Source: Thermodesulfobacterium hveragerdense DSM 12571 (GTDB taxonomy: Bacteria > Desulfobacterota > Thermodesulfobacteria > Thermodesulfobacteriales > Thermodesulfobacteriaceae). Taken from it: a stretch of 64,000 nucleotides of DNA. Positions 17,110-24,653 of the stretch are shown piece by piece. Location of the stretch: NCBI RefSeq assembly GCF_000423845.1, contig NZ_AUIT01000008.1, positions 1 to 64,000 on the forward strand, given 5' to 3'. The translations under genes and the position numbers were made by a program. Each line of letters starts with the position of its first letter. Within the stretch, counting starts at the first letter, position 1. The notes below the pieces were generated by a model. The model did no database searches and was not told the origin of the DNA. It saw only the letters and a list, made by a program, of their open reading frames with translations.

Positions 17110-18126
17110 TTACTTAAAACTTTCAAGGAAATATAGATGGTTATCAAAAAACAGCCTGATGTCATCTATTTCATATTTTATCATCGCTATCCTTTCTATA
17201 CCAAGTCCAAAGGCAAAACCTTGCCATATAGAAACATCATAATTAACCGACTTAAACACCTCAGGATGCACCATCCCAGCCCCTAAGATTTCTAACCAAC
17301 CCGTACCACTACAAACCCTACATCCCTTTCCATGGCATATCACACAACTTATGTCCATCTCTACACTTGGTTCAGTAAAGGGGAAATAGCTTGGCCTAAA
17401 CCTAACCTTTGTCTTTTCTCCAAAAACCTCTTTGGCAAAATAAGTAAGCACTCCTTTAAGGTCAGAAAAACTCACCTCTTTGTCTACCATCAAGCCTTCT
17501 ATTTGATGAAACATCGGGGAATGTCTCACATCGTCATCGCATCTATAGACCTTACCAGGGGCGATGATCCTTAAAGGAGGTTTTCTCTCAAGCATAGTCC
17601 TTATTTGAATAGGGGAGGTGTGAGTCCTAAGTATAGTTCCGTTTTTGAGATAAAAGGTTGCCTGCATGTCCCTTGCTGGATGCCATTCTGGGATGTTTAA
17701 GGCGGTAAAGTTATAATATTCGGTCTCTACCTCAGGCCCCTGCACCACATCAAAACCTAAACGCCCAAAAACCTCACAGATTTCCTGAATAACCTGAGTT
17801 AATGGATGAAGACCTCCTACTACAGGCCTTCTTCCAGGAAGGGTAAGGTCTAAACCTGTAAGGACGTCTTCCTGATTAAAAAGAATTTCCTGCTCTTTTT
17901 TGACTAAAAGCGCTTCCAGCTGGTCTTTAAGTTCGTTTAATATAGTTCCAACTTGTTTCTTTTCTTCTAAAGAGAGGTCCTTAAGCCTTTTAAGATAGCT
18001 GGTAAGGACCCCCTTTTTTCCTAAATATTTTAGACGGAAGGCGTTGAGCTCTTCAAGAGTAGAAAGGGTTTCAACGTTTTTTAAAGCTTCTTGTTTAAGT
18101 TGTTCCAGTTCCTCGATTACCATCAT
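17110..18126 (-). CDS. pheS: Phenylalanyl-tRNA synthetase alpha subunit
   Basis: The catalytic class-II subunit. After an N-terminal coiled coil (about residues 1-85) the core shows motif 2, [10 protein letters not shown] followed by PGKVYRCDD, and motif 3, [21 protein letters not shown] and the zinc-like CxxCxGKGCxxC segment near residue 250 are also present. The ATG at 18126 (338 residues) overlaps the rplT stop as ATGA, which points to coupled translation. A GTG at 18132 would add two residues. Confidence 0.95.
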   Translation of the reverse strand: MMVIEELEQLKQEALKNVETLSTLEELNAFRLKYLGKKGVLTSYLKRLKDLSLEEKKQVGTILNELKDQLEALLVKKEQEILFNQEDVLTGLDLTLPGRRPVVGGLHPLTQVIQEICEVFGRLGFDVVQGPEVETEYYNFTALNIPEWHPARDMQATFYLKNGTILRTHTSPIQIRTMLERKPPLRIIAPGKVYRCDDDVRHSPMFHQIEGLMVDKEVSFSDLKGVLTYFAKEVFGEKTKVRFRPSYFPFTEPSVEMDISCVICHGKGCRVCSGTGWLEILGAGMVHPEVFKSVNYDVSIWQGFAFGLGIERIAMIKYEIDDIRLFFDNHLYFLESFK

Positions 18127-18479
18127 TGCCACTGAGCTTTAGCCACTTCCACCAGCTTCGCAAAGGTTTCAGGCTCAGTTACCGCAAGATAGGCAAGAAC
18201 CTTCCTGTTAAGGTCAACTCCTGCCTTCTTAAGACCTCCCATAAACTTGCTGTAGTTTAACCCATAAGGTCTTACAGCAGCATTAATCCTTATCTGCCAA
18301 AGCCTTCTAAAATCTCTTTTCTTTTGGCGTCTATCCCTGTAAGCATAAACCAGAGCCCTTTCTACAGTCTCTTTAGCTCTTCTGTAGACGTTTTTCCTCT
18401 GACCCCAGTAGCCTTTGGCTAATTTTAAAAGTTTTTTATGTCTTCTCCTGGTCTTAACACCACCTTTAGCCCTTGGCAT
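18123..18479 (-). CDS. rplT: 50S ribosomal protein L20
   Basis: A 118-residue basic protein with the standard L20 start, [19 protein letters not shown]. The conserved [17 protein letters not shown] and [18 protein letters not shown] segments follow. L20 helps early 23S rRNA folding. It lies 34 bases after rpmI and overlaps pheS. The gene usually found first in this cluster, infC, is absent. Confidence 0.97.
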   Translation of the reverse strand: MPRAKGGVKTRRRHKKLLKLAKGYWGQRKNVYRRAKETVERALVYAYRDRRQKKRDFRRLWQIRINAAVRPYGLNYSKFMGGLKKAGVDLNRKVLAYLAVTEPETFAKLVEVAKAQWQ

Positions 18480-18513
18480 AAACCTTTACCTCCTGTAATT
18501 TTAAAGATTAAAA

Positions 18514-18720
18514 CTAAAACTTGTCTGCAATAGCCTTGGCGATGTGATCATAAAAACCAGCAAAAACCTCTTTGTATTGTTTTAGATGCCTTTTAGTCTT
18601 TCTGTTCTTTTTCCTAAGAAGGTGACTTTTACCGGCTTTTTTATGCATTATCTTGCCATTAGCCGTAACCTTAAACCTTTTGGCAGCTGAACGGTTGGTC
18701 TTCATCTTAACCTTAGCCAT
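18514..18720 (-). CDS. rpmI: 50S ribosomal protein L35
   Basis: A 68-residue basic protein with the typical MAKVKMKTNRSAAKRFKVTA start and the HLLRKKNRKTKRHLK segment. The usual genes before rpmI (thrS, infC) are missing; panB lies there instead, 71 bases away. The gap is AT-rich and holds a GGGAG site but no convincing promoter or terminator, so rpmI may be read from the ruvB-panB promoter. Confidence 0.95.
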   Translation of the reverse strand: MAKVKMKTNRSAAKRFKVTANGKIMHKKAGKSHLLRKKNRKTKRHLKQYKEVFAGFYDHIAKAIADKF

Positions 18721-18791
18721 AAGACAACACTCCCTTCTAAAATTTTTTATAATTTGAAAACTTTACACCAATTTTTTATAAAAACAACCCC

Positions 18792-19631
18792 TTAATCTTT
18801 TAACAATTCTTTAAGAACCTCTTGAGAAAGGGTAAAACTTTCTTTTTCAGAAGGGAAAGCCTTTTCTCTACATTCTTTTATGTATTGATCTAAGGCTTTT
18901 TTAAAGGCCTCAAAACCATCAAAATAGGCCTTAACAAACTTAGGCCTAAACCCTTTAAAAAGCCCTACTACATCATGAAAAACCAAAATTTGTCCGTCTA
19001 CAAAGGGACCTGCACCTATCCCTATGGTAGGAACGTTTACTTTTTCGGTTATCACCTTAGAAAGCTCTGCAGGCACACATTCTATGACTATAGCAAAAAC
19101 CCCTACCTCCTCTAAAACCTGGGCATCCTTTATCAACTTTCTGGCACTTTCTATGGTTTTACCCTGAACCTTAAGGCCACCTAACTCAGCCGCCCTTTGA
19201 GGGGTAAGACCTATATGTCCAAGCACAGGTATCCCCGCCCTGACGATAGCTTCAACCACCTCAGCTACTTCTTCTCCACCCTCTACCTTAACCCCATGAC
19301 ATCTTCCTTCCTTGATCATCAATCCTGCGTTATAAACTGCCTGTTCTTTTGAGACCTGATAGCTTAGAAAAGGCAAATCACCTATCCTTATCGTATCAGG
19401 AGCACCTTTACTTACTGCCCTGCAAAAAAGGAGCATCTCTTCCATCCCGATAGAGAAGGTATCTTCATGTCCTAACATCACCATCGCCGCCGAATCACCA
19501 ACAAGAATAAAATCTACTCCTGCAGCCTCAGCAATCTGAGCAGAGGTATAATCATAAGCGGTTGAAGCCACGATAACCTCTTTTCCCTTTTTTTCCCTAA
19601 GACCATAAGGGCTTATTTTGAAAAGAGACAT
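18792..19631 (-). CDS. panB: Ketopantoate hydroxymethyltransferase
   Basis: PanB makes ketopantoate from ketoisovalerate with methylene-tetrahydrofolate, in pantothenate and coenzyme A synthesis. The 279-residue protein has the expected length and motifs: TAYDYTSAQIAEAAGVDFILVGDS, HIGLTPQ followed by GGLKVQGKT, and PTIGIGAGPFVDGQILVFHDVVG. It overlaps ruvB by 19 bases, so the two are probably translated together, although their roles are unrelated. Confidence 0.95.
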   Translation of the reverse strand: MSLFKISPYGLREKKGKEVIVASTAYDYTSAQIAEAAGVDFILVGDSAAMVMLGHEDTFSIGMEEMLLFCRAVSKGAPDTIRIGDLPFLSYQVSKEQAVYNAGLMIKEGRCHGVKVEGGEEVAEVVEAIVRAGIPVLGHIGLTPQRAAELGGLKVQGKTIESARKLIKDAQVLEEVGVFAIVIECVPAELSKVITEKVNVPTIGIGAGPFVDGQILVFHDVVGLFKGFRPKFVKAYFDGFEAFKKALDQYIKECREKAFPSEKESFTLSQEVLKELLKD

Positions 19632-20611
19632 AAACCTTCCTCCAAGGGATTTATACCAAACCTTTCTTTAAGATAAAGATAGCCTTTTTGGGTAAGCACC
19701 CTTCCTTTTCTTGTGCGAGCAAGCATACCTAACCTGATGAGAGCCGGTTCATAGATACTTTCTAACTCTTCAACACTTATACCTGACGAAAGGGCAAGAG
19801 CTCCCAACCCCACCGGCCCTCCCTTAAACTCTTTATACAACGTTAAAAGGCACTTTCTGTCCTCAGGGGTAAGGCCCCATTCGTCTATGTCTAAAAGCTG
19901 TAAAAACTCTTTTATCAAGCCTTCGTCTACCTTTATATGTTCTTTTGGCTGGCTACGAGTTAACCAGGCAAAATCTTTCAGCCTTCTTAACAGGTTTAAA
20001 GCCTGCCTGGGGATGCCCTTTGAAGCCTTGGCTAAACTTAAGGCTGGCTTTTCATCTATGTAAAGCCCATAGGTCTTACCTACTTTAACGATAATCTCTT
20101 TTAATTCTTCATCAGTATAAAAATTAAGTTTAAAAATAAGCTGAAACCTGTCTCTTAAAGGTGCTAAGCAAAGATTAGGTTTATTGGTTGCAGCAATAAG
20201 GGTAAACTTAGGAAGGCTTAATCTTATCGTTTTTGCCACCTGACCTTTACCGATTACGATGTCTAAAGCAAAGTCTTCCATGGCTGCATAAAGCACCTCT
20301 TGACATACCTTAGGCATGCGATGTATCTCGTCTATAAAAAGTATGTCTCCCTCCTTAAGATTAGTAAGGACTGCGGCTAAGGTGCCTGTTTTATCAAGCA
20401 CAGGACCTGAGGTAATCTTAAGGTCCCTTCTTAACTCAAAGGCTATAATCCTTGCTAAGGTTGTTTTCCCAAGACCTGGTGCACCTACAAAAAACGTATG
20501 AGGAAAAACTTCTTGCCTGCCTTTTATAGAAGGAATGTATATTTTTAGCTCCTCTTTTATTCTCTTTTGACCTATAAACTCTTCAAGACTTGCCGGCCTG
20601 TATGAAACCAT
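19613..20611 (-). CDS. ruvB: Holliday-junction branch-migration motor RuvB (divergent)
   Basis: RuvB is the AAA+ ring that drives branch migration with RuvA. The P-loop reads GAPGLGKTTLA and Walker B is DEIHRMPK. The arginine-finger region APLRDRF and a C-terminal winged helix with LTPEDRKCLLTLYKEFKGGPVG are present. The segment before the arginine finger reads AATNKPNLCL where most RuvB proteins have GATTRAG, so this copy is divergent. I chose the ATG at 20611 (332 residues). The TTG at 20644 lies upstream of the -10 box, which falls inside the extra codons. The ATG has no ribosome-binding site and lies only about 10 bases after the -10 box. Confidence 0.9.
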   Translation of the reverse strand: MVSYRPASLEEFIGQKRIKEELKIYIPSIKGRQEVFPHTFFVGAPGLGKTTLARIIAFELRRDLKITSGPVLDKTGTLAAVLTNLKEGDILFIDEIHRMPKVCQEVLYAAMEDFALDIVIGKGQVAKTIRLSLPKFTLIAATNKPNLCLAPLRDRFQLIFKLNFYTDEELKEIIVKVGKTYGLYIDEKPALSLAKASKGIPRQALNLLRRLKDFAWLTRSQPKEHIKVDEGLIKEFLQLLDIDEWGLTPEDRKCLLTLYKEFKGGPVGLGALALSSGISVEELESIYEPALIRLGMLARTRKGRVLTQKGYLYLKERFGINPLEEGLCLFSK

Positions 20612-20620
20612 ATAAACTTT

Positions 20621-20629
20621 ATTATACCA
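20621..20629 (-). promoter_or_regulatory. Extended -10 promoter of ruvB (leaderless start)
   Basis: On the minus strand TGGTATAAT (20629-20621) is a perfect extended -10 element. Transcription should start near 20614, only about three bases before the ATG at 20611. A TTGACA lies 12 bases upstream of the hexamer, too close to act as its -35. Confidence 0.55.
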
Positions 20630-20781
20630 CAAATGGGATGTCAAAATAGTATCAAAAACCTTTCTTTATAAAAATTTTAAACCCTGCTCTTTCTATAAGA
20701 CCAGATAACATCTTATCCCTAAAAATAAGCCACCAATTTTTTAATTTGTAAAACTTCATAAACAAACAGATTAAACTTAAG

Positions 20782-20806
20782 TGTGATATTTAAATTTAAA
20801 ATCACA
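20782..20806. promoter_or_regulatory. Palindrome upstream of nrdD
   Basis: TGTGAT (20782-20787) and ATCACA (20801-20806) flank an AT-rich centre, giving a near-perfect inverted repeat of about 25 bases. It may be an operator. The spacing between TGTGA and TCACA is 15 bases, not the 6 of a CRP site. Confidence 0.3.
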
Positions 20807-20857
20807 TTTTATCCCAGATAACTTGACAAACAGGATAGAAGCTGTAATTTTAAAAAA

Positions 20858-20905
20858 TAACTAAATATTGTGGTGTTTTTAAAGAAAAAATACTATATAT
20901 TGTAT
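20858..20905 (+). promoter_or_regulatory. nrdD promoter with tandem NrdR-box-like sites
   Basis: Box 1 has core CTAAATATTG (20861-20870) and box 2 has core CTATATATTG (20893-20902). Both fit the NrdR consensus core CwAtATaTwG, box 1 with one mismatch. They are 32 bases apart, about three DNA turns, as in known NrdR operators. A candidate promoter, TTGTGG (20868-20873) and TACTAT (20891-20896) with 17 bases between, is overlapped by both boxes, which suits repression. The leader then carries AAGGAGG at 20912-20918. Confidence 0.6.
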
Positions 20906-20924
20906 TAACCTAAGGAGGTTTTTG

Positions 20925-22988
20925 ATGGAACCGTTAGTCAGAAAAAGAACTGGTAAGGTTGTTCCTTTTTCTCGTTTTAGGATCATAAACGCTATCCATA
21001 AGGCTATGAAGGCTACCCAAATAGGAACCAAGGCTGATGCTGAAAAAATAGCTGATGCTGTGTCTATCTTTCTTTACAGAAATTATTTTAAAAAGGGAGA
21101 CATTCCTCATGTGGAAACCATCCAGGACATCATAGAAAGAACTTTGATGGAAAGAGGGTTCCCTGAGGTAGCCAAAGCTTATATTCTTTATCGTGAAAAG
21201 AGGCGTCAGGTAAGAGAAATCGGACAAGCCTTAGTTGACGGTATTAACCTTATAGAGGAGTATATAGGCAATGAAGACTGGAGGGTAAAGGAAAACTCTA
21301 ACATGAGTTTTAGCCTTCAAGGGCTCAATTTTCATGTAAGTTCTTCTATCGTTGCCCGTTATTGGTTAGAAAAGCTTTATCCTAAGGAAATAGCTGAAGC
21401 TCATAGAGAAGGAGATTTTCATATACATGACCTTGGTTGTCTTTCAGCCTACTGCATGGGTTGGGATTTATATGACCTTCTTTTAAGAGGGTTTGGAGGG
21501 GTTAGTGGGAAGGTTGAAAGTGCCCCTCCCAAGCATTTTAGGTCTGCCCTTGGACAAATAGTAAACTTCTTTTATACCCTTCAAGGAGAAGGGGCTGGGG
21601 CTCAAGCCTTTTCTAACTTTGATACCCTCCTTGCCCCTTTTGTAAGGTATGACAAACTAACCTATCCTGAAGTAAAACAATGTATGCAGGAGTTTTTGTT
21701 TAACTTGAACGTTCCGACGAGGGTTGGGTTCCAAACACCCTTTACCAACCTCACTTTTGACTTAAAACCCTCTAAGCTTTTTGCCAACATGAGCATTATC
21801 ATCGGAGGGAAACCTCAAGAAAGTGTTTACGAAGAGTTTCACAAAGAAATGTCTATGATAAACAGGGCTTTTTGTGAGTTAATGATGGCAGGAGATGCTA
21901 AGGGAAGGATTTTTACCTTCCCCATCCCTACTTATAACATCACTAAGGATTTTGACTGGGATAATCCTGAGTATGAACCTCTTTGGGAGATGACCAGAAA
22001 ATACGGGATACCTTATTTTGCAAACTTTGTCAACTCAGACATGGACCCAGAGGATGCCTTCAGCATGTGTTGTAGGCTTCGTCTTGACAAGAGAGAACTG
22101 AGGAAAAGAGGAGGAGGTTTGTTTGGGGCTAACCCACTTACCGGAAGCGTAGGAGTGGTTACCATCAACATGCCAAGGCTTGGATATCTTGCTACCTGTG
22201 AAGAGGATCTTTTTGAAAGGTTAGAAAGGTTGATGGAACTTGCTAAGGTATCCCTTGAAATCAAAAGAAAAGTGATCGAGGATTTTACCGAAAAAGGACT
22301 TTATCCCTATTGTAAGGTCTACTTAAGCTCGGTAAAAGAGGCGAAAGGTGCTTACTGGGCTAACCATTTTTCTACCATAGGACTTGTAGGGTTGAATGAG
22401 ATGTGCGTAAACTTTTTAGGGAAACCCATCTATGATCCTGAGGGTAAACAATTTGCGATAAAAGTTCTAAGATTTATGAGAGAAAAGATAAGTCTTTTTC
22501 AGGAAGAAACAGGAAATCTCTACAACCTTGAGGCCACCCCTGCAGAAGGAACAAGCTACAGACTGGCAAAAATTGACAAGAAAAAATTCCCCAGGATCAA
22601 AACCGCAGGTACTGAAGAAACCCCTTATTACACCAACTCTTGCCATCTTCCTGTTAACTATACAGACGATATTTTTGAGATACTTACCCATCAAGATGAC
22701 CTACAGATACTTTTTACCGGAGGAACGGTCGTTCATCTTTTTATCGGAGAAGAAATCCATGATACCAACGTGGTAAAGGACCTGGTAAAAACCGTGGTAG
22801 AAACCTTTAGGCTTCCCTATTTTTCTATCACACCCACCTTTTCTGTCTGTCCTGTACATGGCTATCTACCTGGGAGACATGACTTTTGCCCCTATCCTCA
22901 TTCTGAGGCTGACTTAAACAGGTTTGGGGTAGAGATGGAGCTTCCGATTAGTCTGGCTAAAAATTTTGCTAATGCAGCTGCAGGTTAA
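20925..22988 (+). CDS. nrdD: Anaerobic ribonucleoside-triphosphate reductase, large chain without glycyl-radical loop
   Basis: NrdD makes deoxyribonucleotides in anaerobes by glycyl-radical chemistry. The 687-residue chain has an N-terminal ATP cone (VRKRTGKVVPFSRFRI) and the family segment DLGCLSAYCMGWDL. It also has the active-site cysteine region FSMCCRLRLD near residue 382 and the C-terminal FSVCPVHGYLPGRHDFCP. It stops 34 or so residues after that, without the RVxGY radical loop that normally ends NrdD; the loop is encoded by the next gene. The second zinc CxxC also looks changed (CPYPH). The ATG at 20925 follows a strong AAGGAGG; the TTG at 20922 is less likely. No activase gene nrdG is in the window. 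Confidence 0.92.
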   Translation: MEPLVRKRTGKVVPFSRFRIINAIHKAMKATQIGTKADAEKIADAVSIFLYRNYFKKGDIPHVETIQDIIERTLMERGFPEVAKAYILYREKRRQVREIGQALVDGINLIEEYIGNEDWRVKENSNMSFSLQGLNFHVSSSIVARYWLEKLYPKEIAEAHREGDFHIHDLGCLSAYCMGWDLYDLLLRGFGGVSGKVESAPPKHFRSALGQIVNFFYTLQGEGAGAQAFSNFDTLLAPFVRYDKLTYPEVKQCMQEFLFNLNVPTRVGFQTPFTNLTFDLKPSKLFANMSIIIGGKPQESVYEEFHKEMSMINRAFCELMMAGDAKGRIFTFPIPTYNITKDFDWDNPEYEPLWEMTRKYGIPYFANFVNSDMDPEDAFSMCCRLRLDKRELRKRGGGLFGANPLTGSVGVVTINMPRLGYLATCEEDLFERLERLMELAKVSLEIKRKVIEDFTEKGLYPYCKVYLSSVKEAKGAYWANHFSTIGLVGLNEMCVNFLGKPIYDPEGKQFAIKVLRFMREKISLFQEETGNLYNLEATPAEGTSYRLAKIDKKKFPRIKTAGTEETPYYTNSCHLPVNYTDDIFEILTHQDDLQILFTGGTVVHLFIGEEIHDTNVVKDLVKTVVETFRLPYFSITPTFSVCPVHGYLPGRHDFCPYPHSEADLNRFGVEMELPISLAKNFANAAAG

Positions 22989-23012
22989 AACTCACACCCA
23001 AGGAGGTTTAGG

Positions 23013-23195
23013 ATGAAAGAAGAAAAGACTCAAAAGGTAAAAGTGGTGCCTTGTGAGGTTTATAGCAGAGTGGTTGGATATTTTAGACCAGTACAGAACT
23101 GGAATAAAGGTAAACAGCAAGAGTTTAACGAAAGAAAGACTGCAAGGCTTGACGGTTCTTTTAAAGTAAAGTTTTCTCCTGTAGAAAACCACTAA
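23013..23195 (+). CDS. Separate glycyl-radical polypeptide of class III reductase
   Basis: A 60-residue protein that matches the extreme C-terminus of NrdD. VYSRVVGYFRPVQNWNKGKQ contains the RVxGY loop whose glycine carries the stable radical. It starts with its own AAGGAGG site 24 bases after the nrdD stop, so it looks like a true gene and not a frameshifted tail. It has one cysteine just before the loop. The large chain cannot work without it, and the two presumably assemble, with the activase making the radical on this small chain. Its stop codon overlaps the start of the next gene as TAATG. Confidence 0.8.
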   Translation: MKEEKTQKVKVVPCEVYSRVVGYFRPVQNWNKGKQQEFNERKTARLDGSFKVKFSPVENH

Positions 23196-23428
23196 TGGAA
23201 GACCAAAAAAGGGAGTGTTACCTCCCTTTGGTAAAGGAAAAAAGCTTAAAGAAAAAGGTTGGGGCTGGGGTCTGTGATTTTTGCGGAAATTCCCAACCCT
23301 TCTGCTATTTCTGTACCCACTGTGGGCTTACCATCTGTCAGAGTTGCTTTATAGAAAATCAGAGAATGTTTACCAGAAGTGGGGTAACCTGGGTTTGTCC
23401 TTCTTGCCTTAACTGGGAAACTCTTTAG
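23195..23428 (+). CDS. Small zinc-finger-like protein coupled to the reductase genes
   Basis: A 77-residue cysteine-rich protein. The cysteines form pairs: VCDFCG, FCYFCTHCG, ICQSC and WVCPSC, enough for two or more zinc sites of the zinc-ribbon or B-box kind. The family is not recognised. The start overlaps the stop of the glycyl-radical gene (TAATG), so it is made together with the reductase. It may supply structural zinc sites that the split enzyme lacks, or act as a chaperone or regulator; this is inference. It converges on xth, and the stop codons overlap by 4 bases. Confidence 0.65.
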   Translation: MEDQKRECYLPLVKEKSLKKKVGAGVCDFCGNSQPFCYFCTHCGLTICQSCFIENQRMFTRSGVTWVCPSCLNWETL

Positions 23429-24228
23429 ACTAAAAATTTAGCTATTACCGGGGCATGGTCTGATGGCTTAGGTTTGGCTCGGAATCTTTTTTCTACATAA
23501 ACTTCTTCTAATCTTTCTAATAAAGGCTTGGTGATAAGAATATGGTCAAGACGCATTCCATGATTTTTTTTAAAAGCCCCAAACTGATAATCCCACCAGG
23601 TAAAAATCCCCTTGTCCTTAGGATGCTTTTCTCGCAAGGTATCATAAAAACCAAAAGAAAGAAGGTCAAAAAAAGCCTTTCGTTCTTTTTCGGTAAAACA
23701 GATATGCCCTTCTAACAAAACTGAATCAAAAACATCCTCTTTTTCTGGGGCTACGTTAAAATCTCCCATAAGAATGATAGGGTCCTCAGGAGAAAAGTTT
23801 TTCTCGAAGAACTCTTTGAGCTGCCATAAAAAACTTATTTTGTAGTAATAGTAATCTGACTCAGGCTGGCCTCCGTTTGGTATATACACTGAAAAAACCA
23901 AAAGAGAAGCAAAACCAAAACCCTCAACCTCTATTCCAATAAGCCTTTCTTCTGAATCAGGGAAGCTATCAGGCTCTGAAGTATTTTCGAAGCCTCGTTT
24001 TATACTCTTTGGAGCCACCTTAGAAAGTAAAGCTACCCCATTTCTTCCCTTCCCACCAGAATGAACCACACGATAACCTATTTCTTGATAGGGTTGAAAA
24101 GGAAAATCTTCGGTCTTTAATTTGGTTTCTTGTAGAGCAAGGAGGTCTGGACCGACCTCCCTTAAAAATTCTAAAACCTGATCTTTTCTAACTTTTATAG
24201 AATTAACATTCCAGGTAGCAACTACCAT
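23425..24228 (-). CDS. xth: Exodeoxyribonuclease III / AP endonuclease
   Basis: A repair nuclease that cuts at abasic sites and removes 3' blocks. The 267-residue protein shows ATWNVNSIKVR at its start, LALQETKL (metal-binding Glu), YIPNGG, LMGDFNVAPEKEDV, and the final MRLDHILITKP and SDHAPV motifs. The ATG at 24228 is chosen because it opens the conserved MVVATWNVNS. A GTG at 24279 would overlap the upstream RCKP gene and add 17 unconserved residues. It probably shares that gene's transcript. Confidence 0.92.
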   Translation of the reverse strand: MVVATWNVNSIKVRKDQVLEFLREVGPDLLALQETKLKTEDFPFQPYQEIGYRVVHSGGKGRNGVALLSKVAPKSIKRGFENTSEPDSFPDSEERLIGIEVEGFGFASLLVFSVYIPNGGQPESDYYYYKISFLWQLKEFFEKNFSPEDPIILMGDFNVAPEKEDVFDSVLLEGHICFTEKERKAFFDLLSFGFYDTLREKHPKDKGIFTWWDYQFGAFKKNHGMRLDHILITKPLLERLEEVYVEKRFRAKPKPSDHAPVIAKFLV

Positions 24229-24238
24229 GTTTAATAGA

Positions 24239-24409
24239 TTACCCAGCTTTTTTCTTACAACCTCTTTTCTTAGGTTCACAAGAAGAGGATGAACTCGCTT
24301 CTGCCCCTTCTTTAACCATCGTGTTCATCTCTCCACATTTAGGACATTTTTTAGGCTTACACCTTGATTCTTTTGTCTCTCCGCAGTTACTACATTTCCA
24401 CAACCCCAT
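24239..24409 (-). CDS. RCKP-type rubredoxin-like small protein
   Basis: A 56-residue protein. After MGLWKCSNCGE it has the run RCKPKKCPKCGE. The two CxxC pairs should bind one iron or zinc, as in rubredoxins; the RCKP sequence marks a small family of rubredoxin-like proteins. The tail is rich in Ser, Lys and Cys. A strong AGGAGGT site lies 8 bases before the ATG. The stop lies 10 bases before the xth start. It may be a redox carrier or metal site protein; its partner is unknown. Confidence 0.75.
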   Translation of the reverse strand: MGLWKCSNCGETKESRCKPKKCPKCGEMNTMVKEGAEASSSSSCEPKKRGCKKKAG

Positions 24410-24603
24410 ATTTCACCTCCTGCAATCTTTATGTTAGTTTTTGCTCCTCAAAATGATATAAAACTTAACTTTTATTAATACTCATCTTAGAAAAATTTCA
24501 AGACCCTTAATACGAAATTTTCTACCTGTTTTTATCTGAGGGAGATTTTTTATTTACTTTATTTGACTTTGTTTGACTTTATCTCGAGTATGGTTAATAT
24601 TTT

Positions 24604-24635
24604 AAAGGGAATGACCCTTGAAGGGTCATCCCTTT
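24604..24635 (-). terminator. Hairpin terminator after the porin gene
   Basis: AAAGGG-AA-TGACCC pairs with GGGTCA-T-CCCTTT around a small loop, about 20 bases beyond the porin stop codon. On the plus strand it is followed by a T-rich run, so it may work in both directions. Apart from this hairpin, 24410-24653 holds no supported gene. Confidence 0.6.
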
Positions 24636-24653
24636 ATTTTTGTTTTACCAGGC

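Noticed and set aside
20782-20806. CRP/FNR binding site
   Set aside because: TGTGA and TCACA are 15 bases apart; a CRP site has 6. Kept only as an unnamed palindrome.
20823-20850. Alternative nrdD promoter TTGACA (20823) with TAATTT (20845)
   Set aside because: Possible, but the TTGTGG/TACTAT pair fits the NrdR boxes and the ribosome site better. Both cannot be excluded.
22986-23015. Split nrdD as a simple frameshift or an intein remnant
   Set aside because: No frame joins the two parts, the second gene has its own ribosome site, and no splicing-domain motifs are seen.
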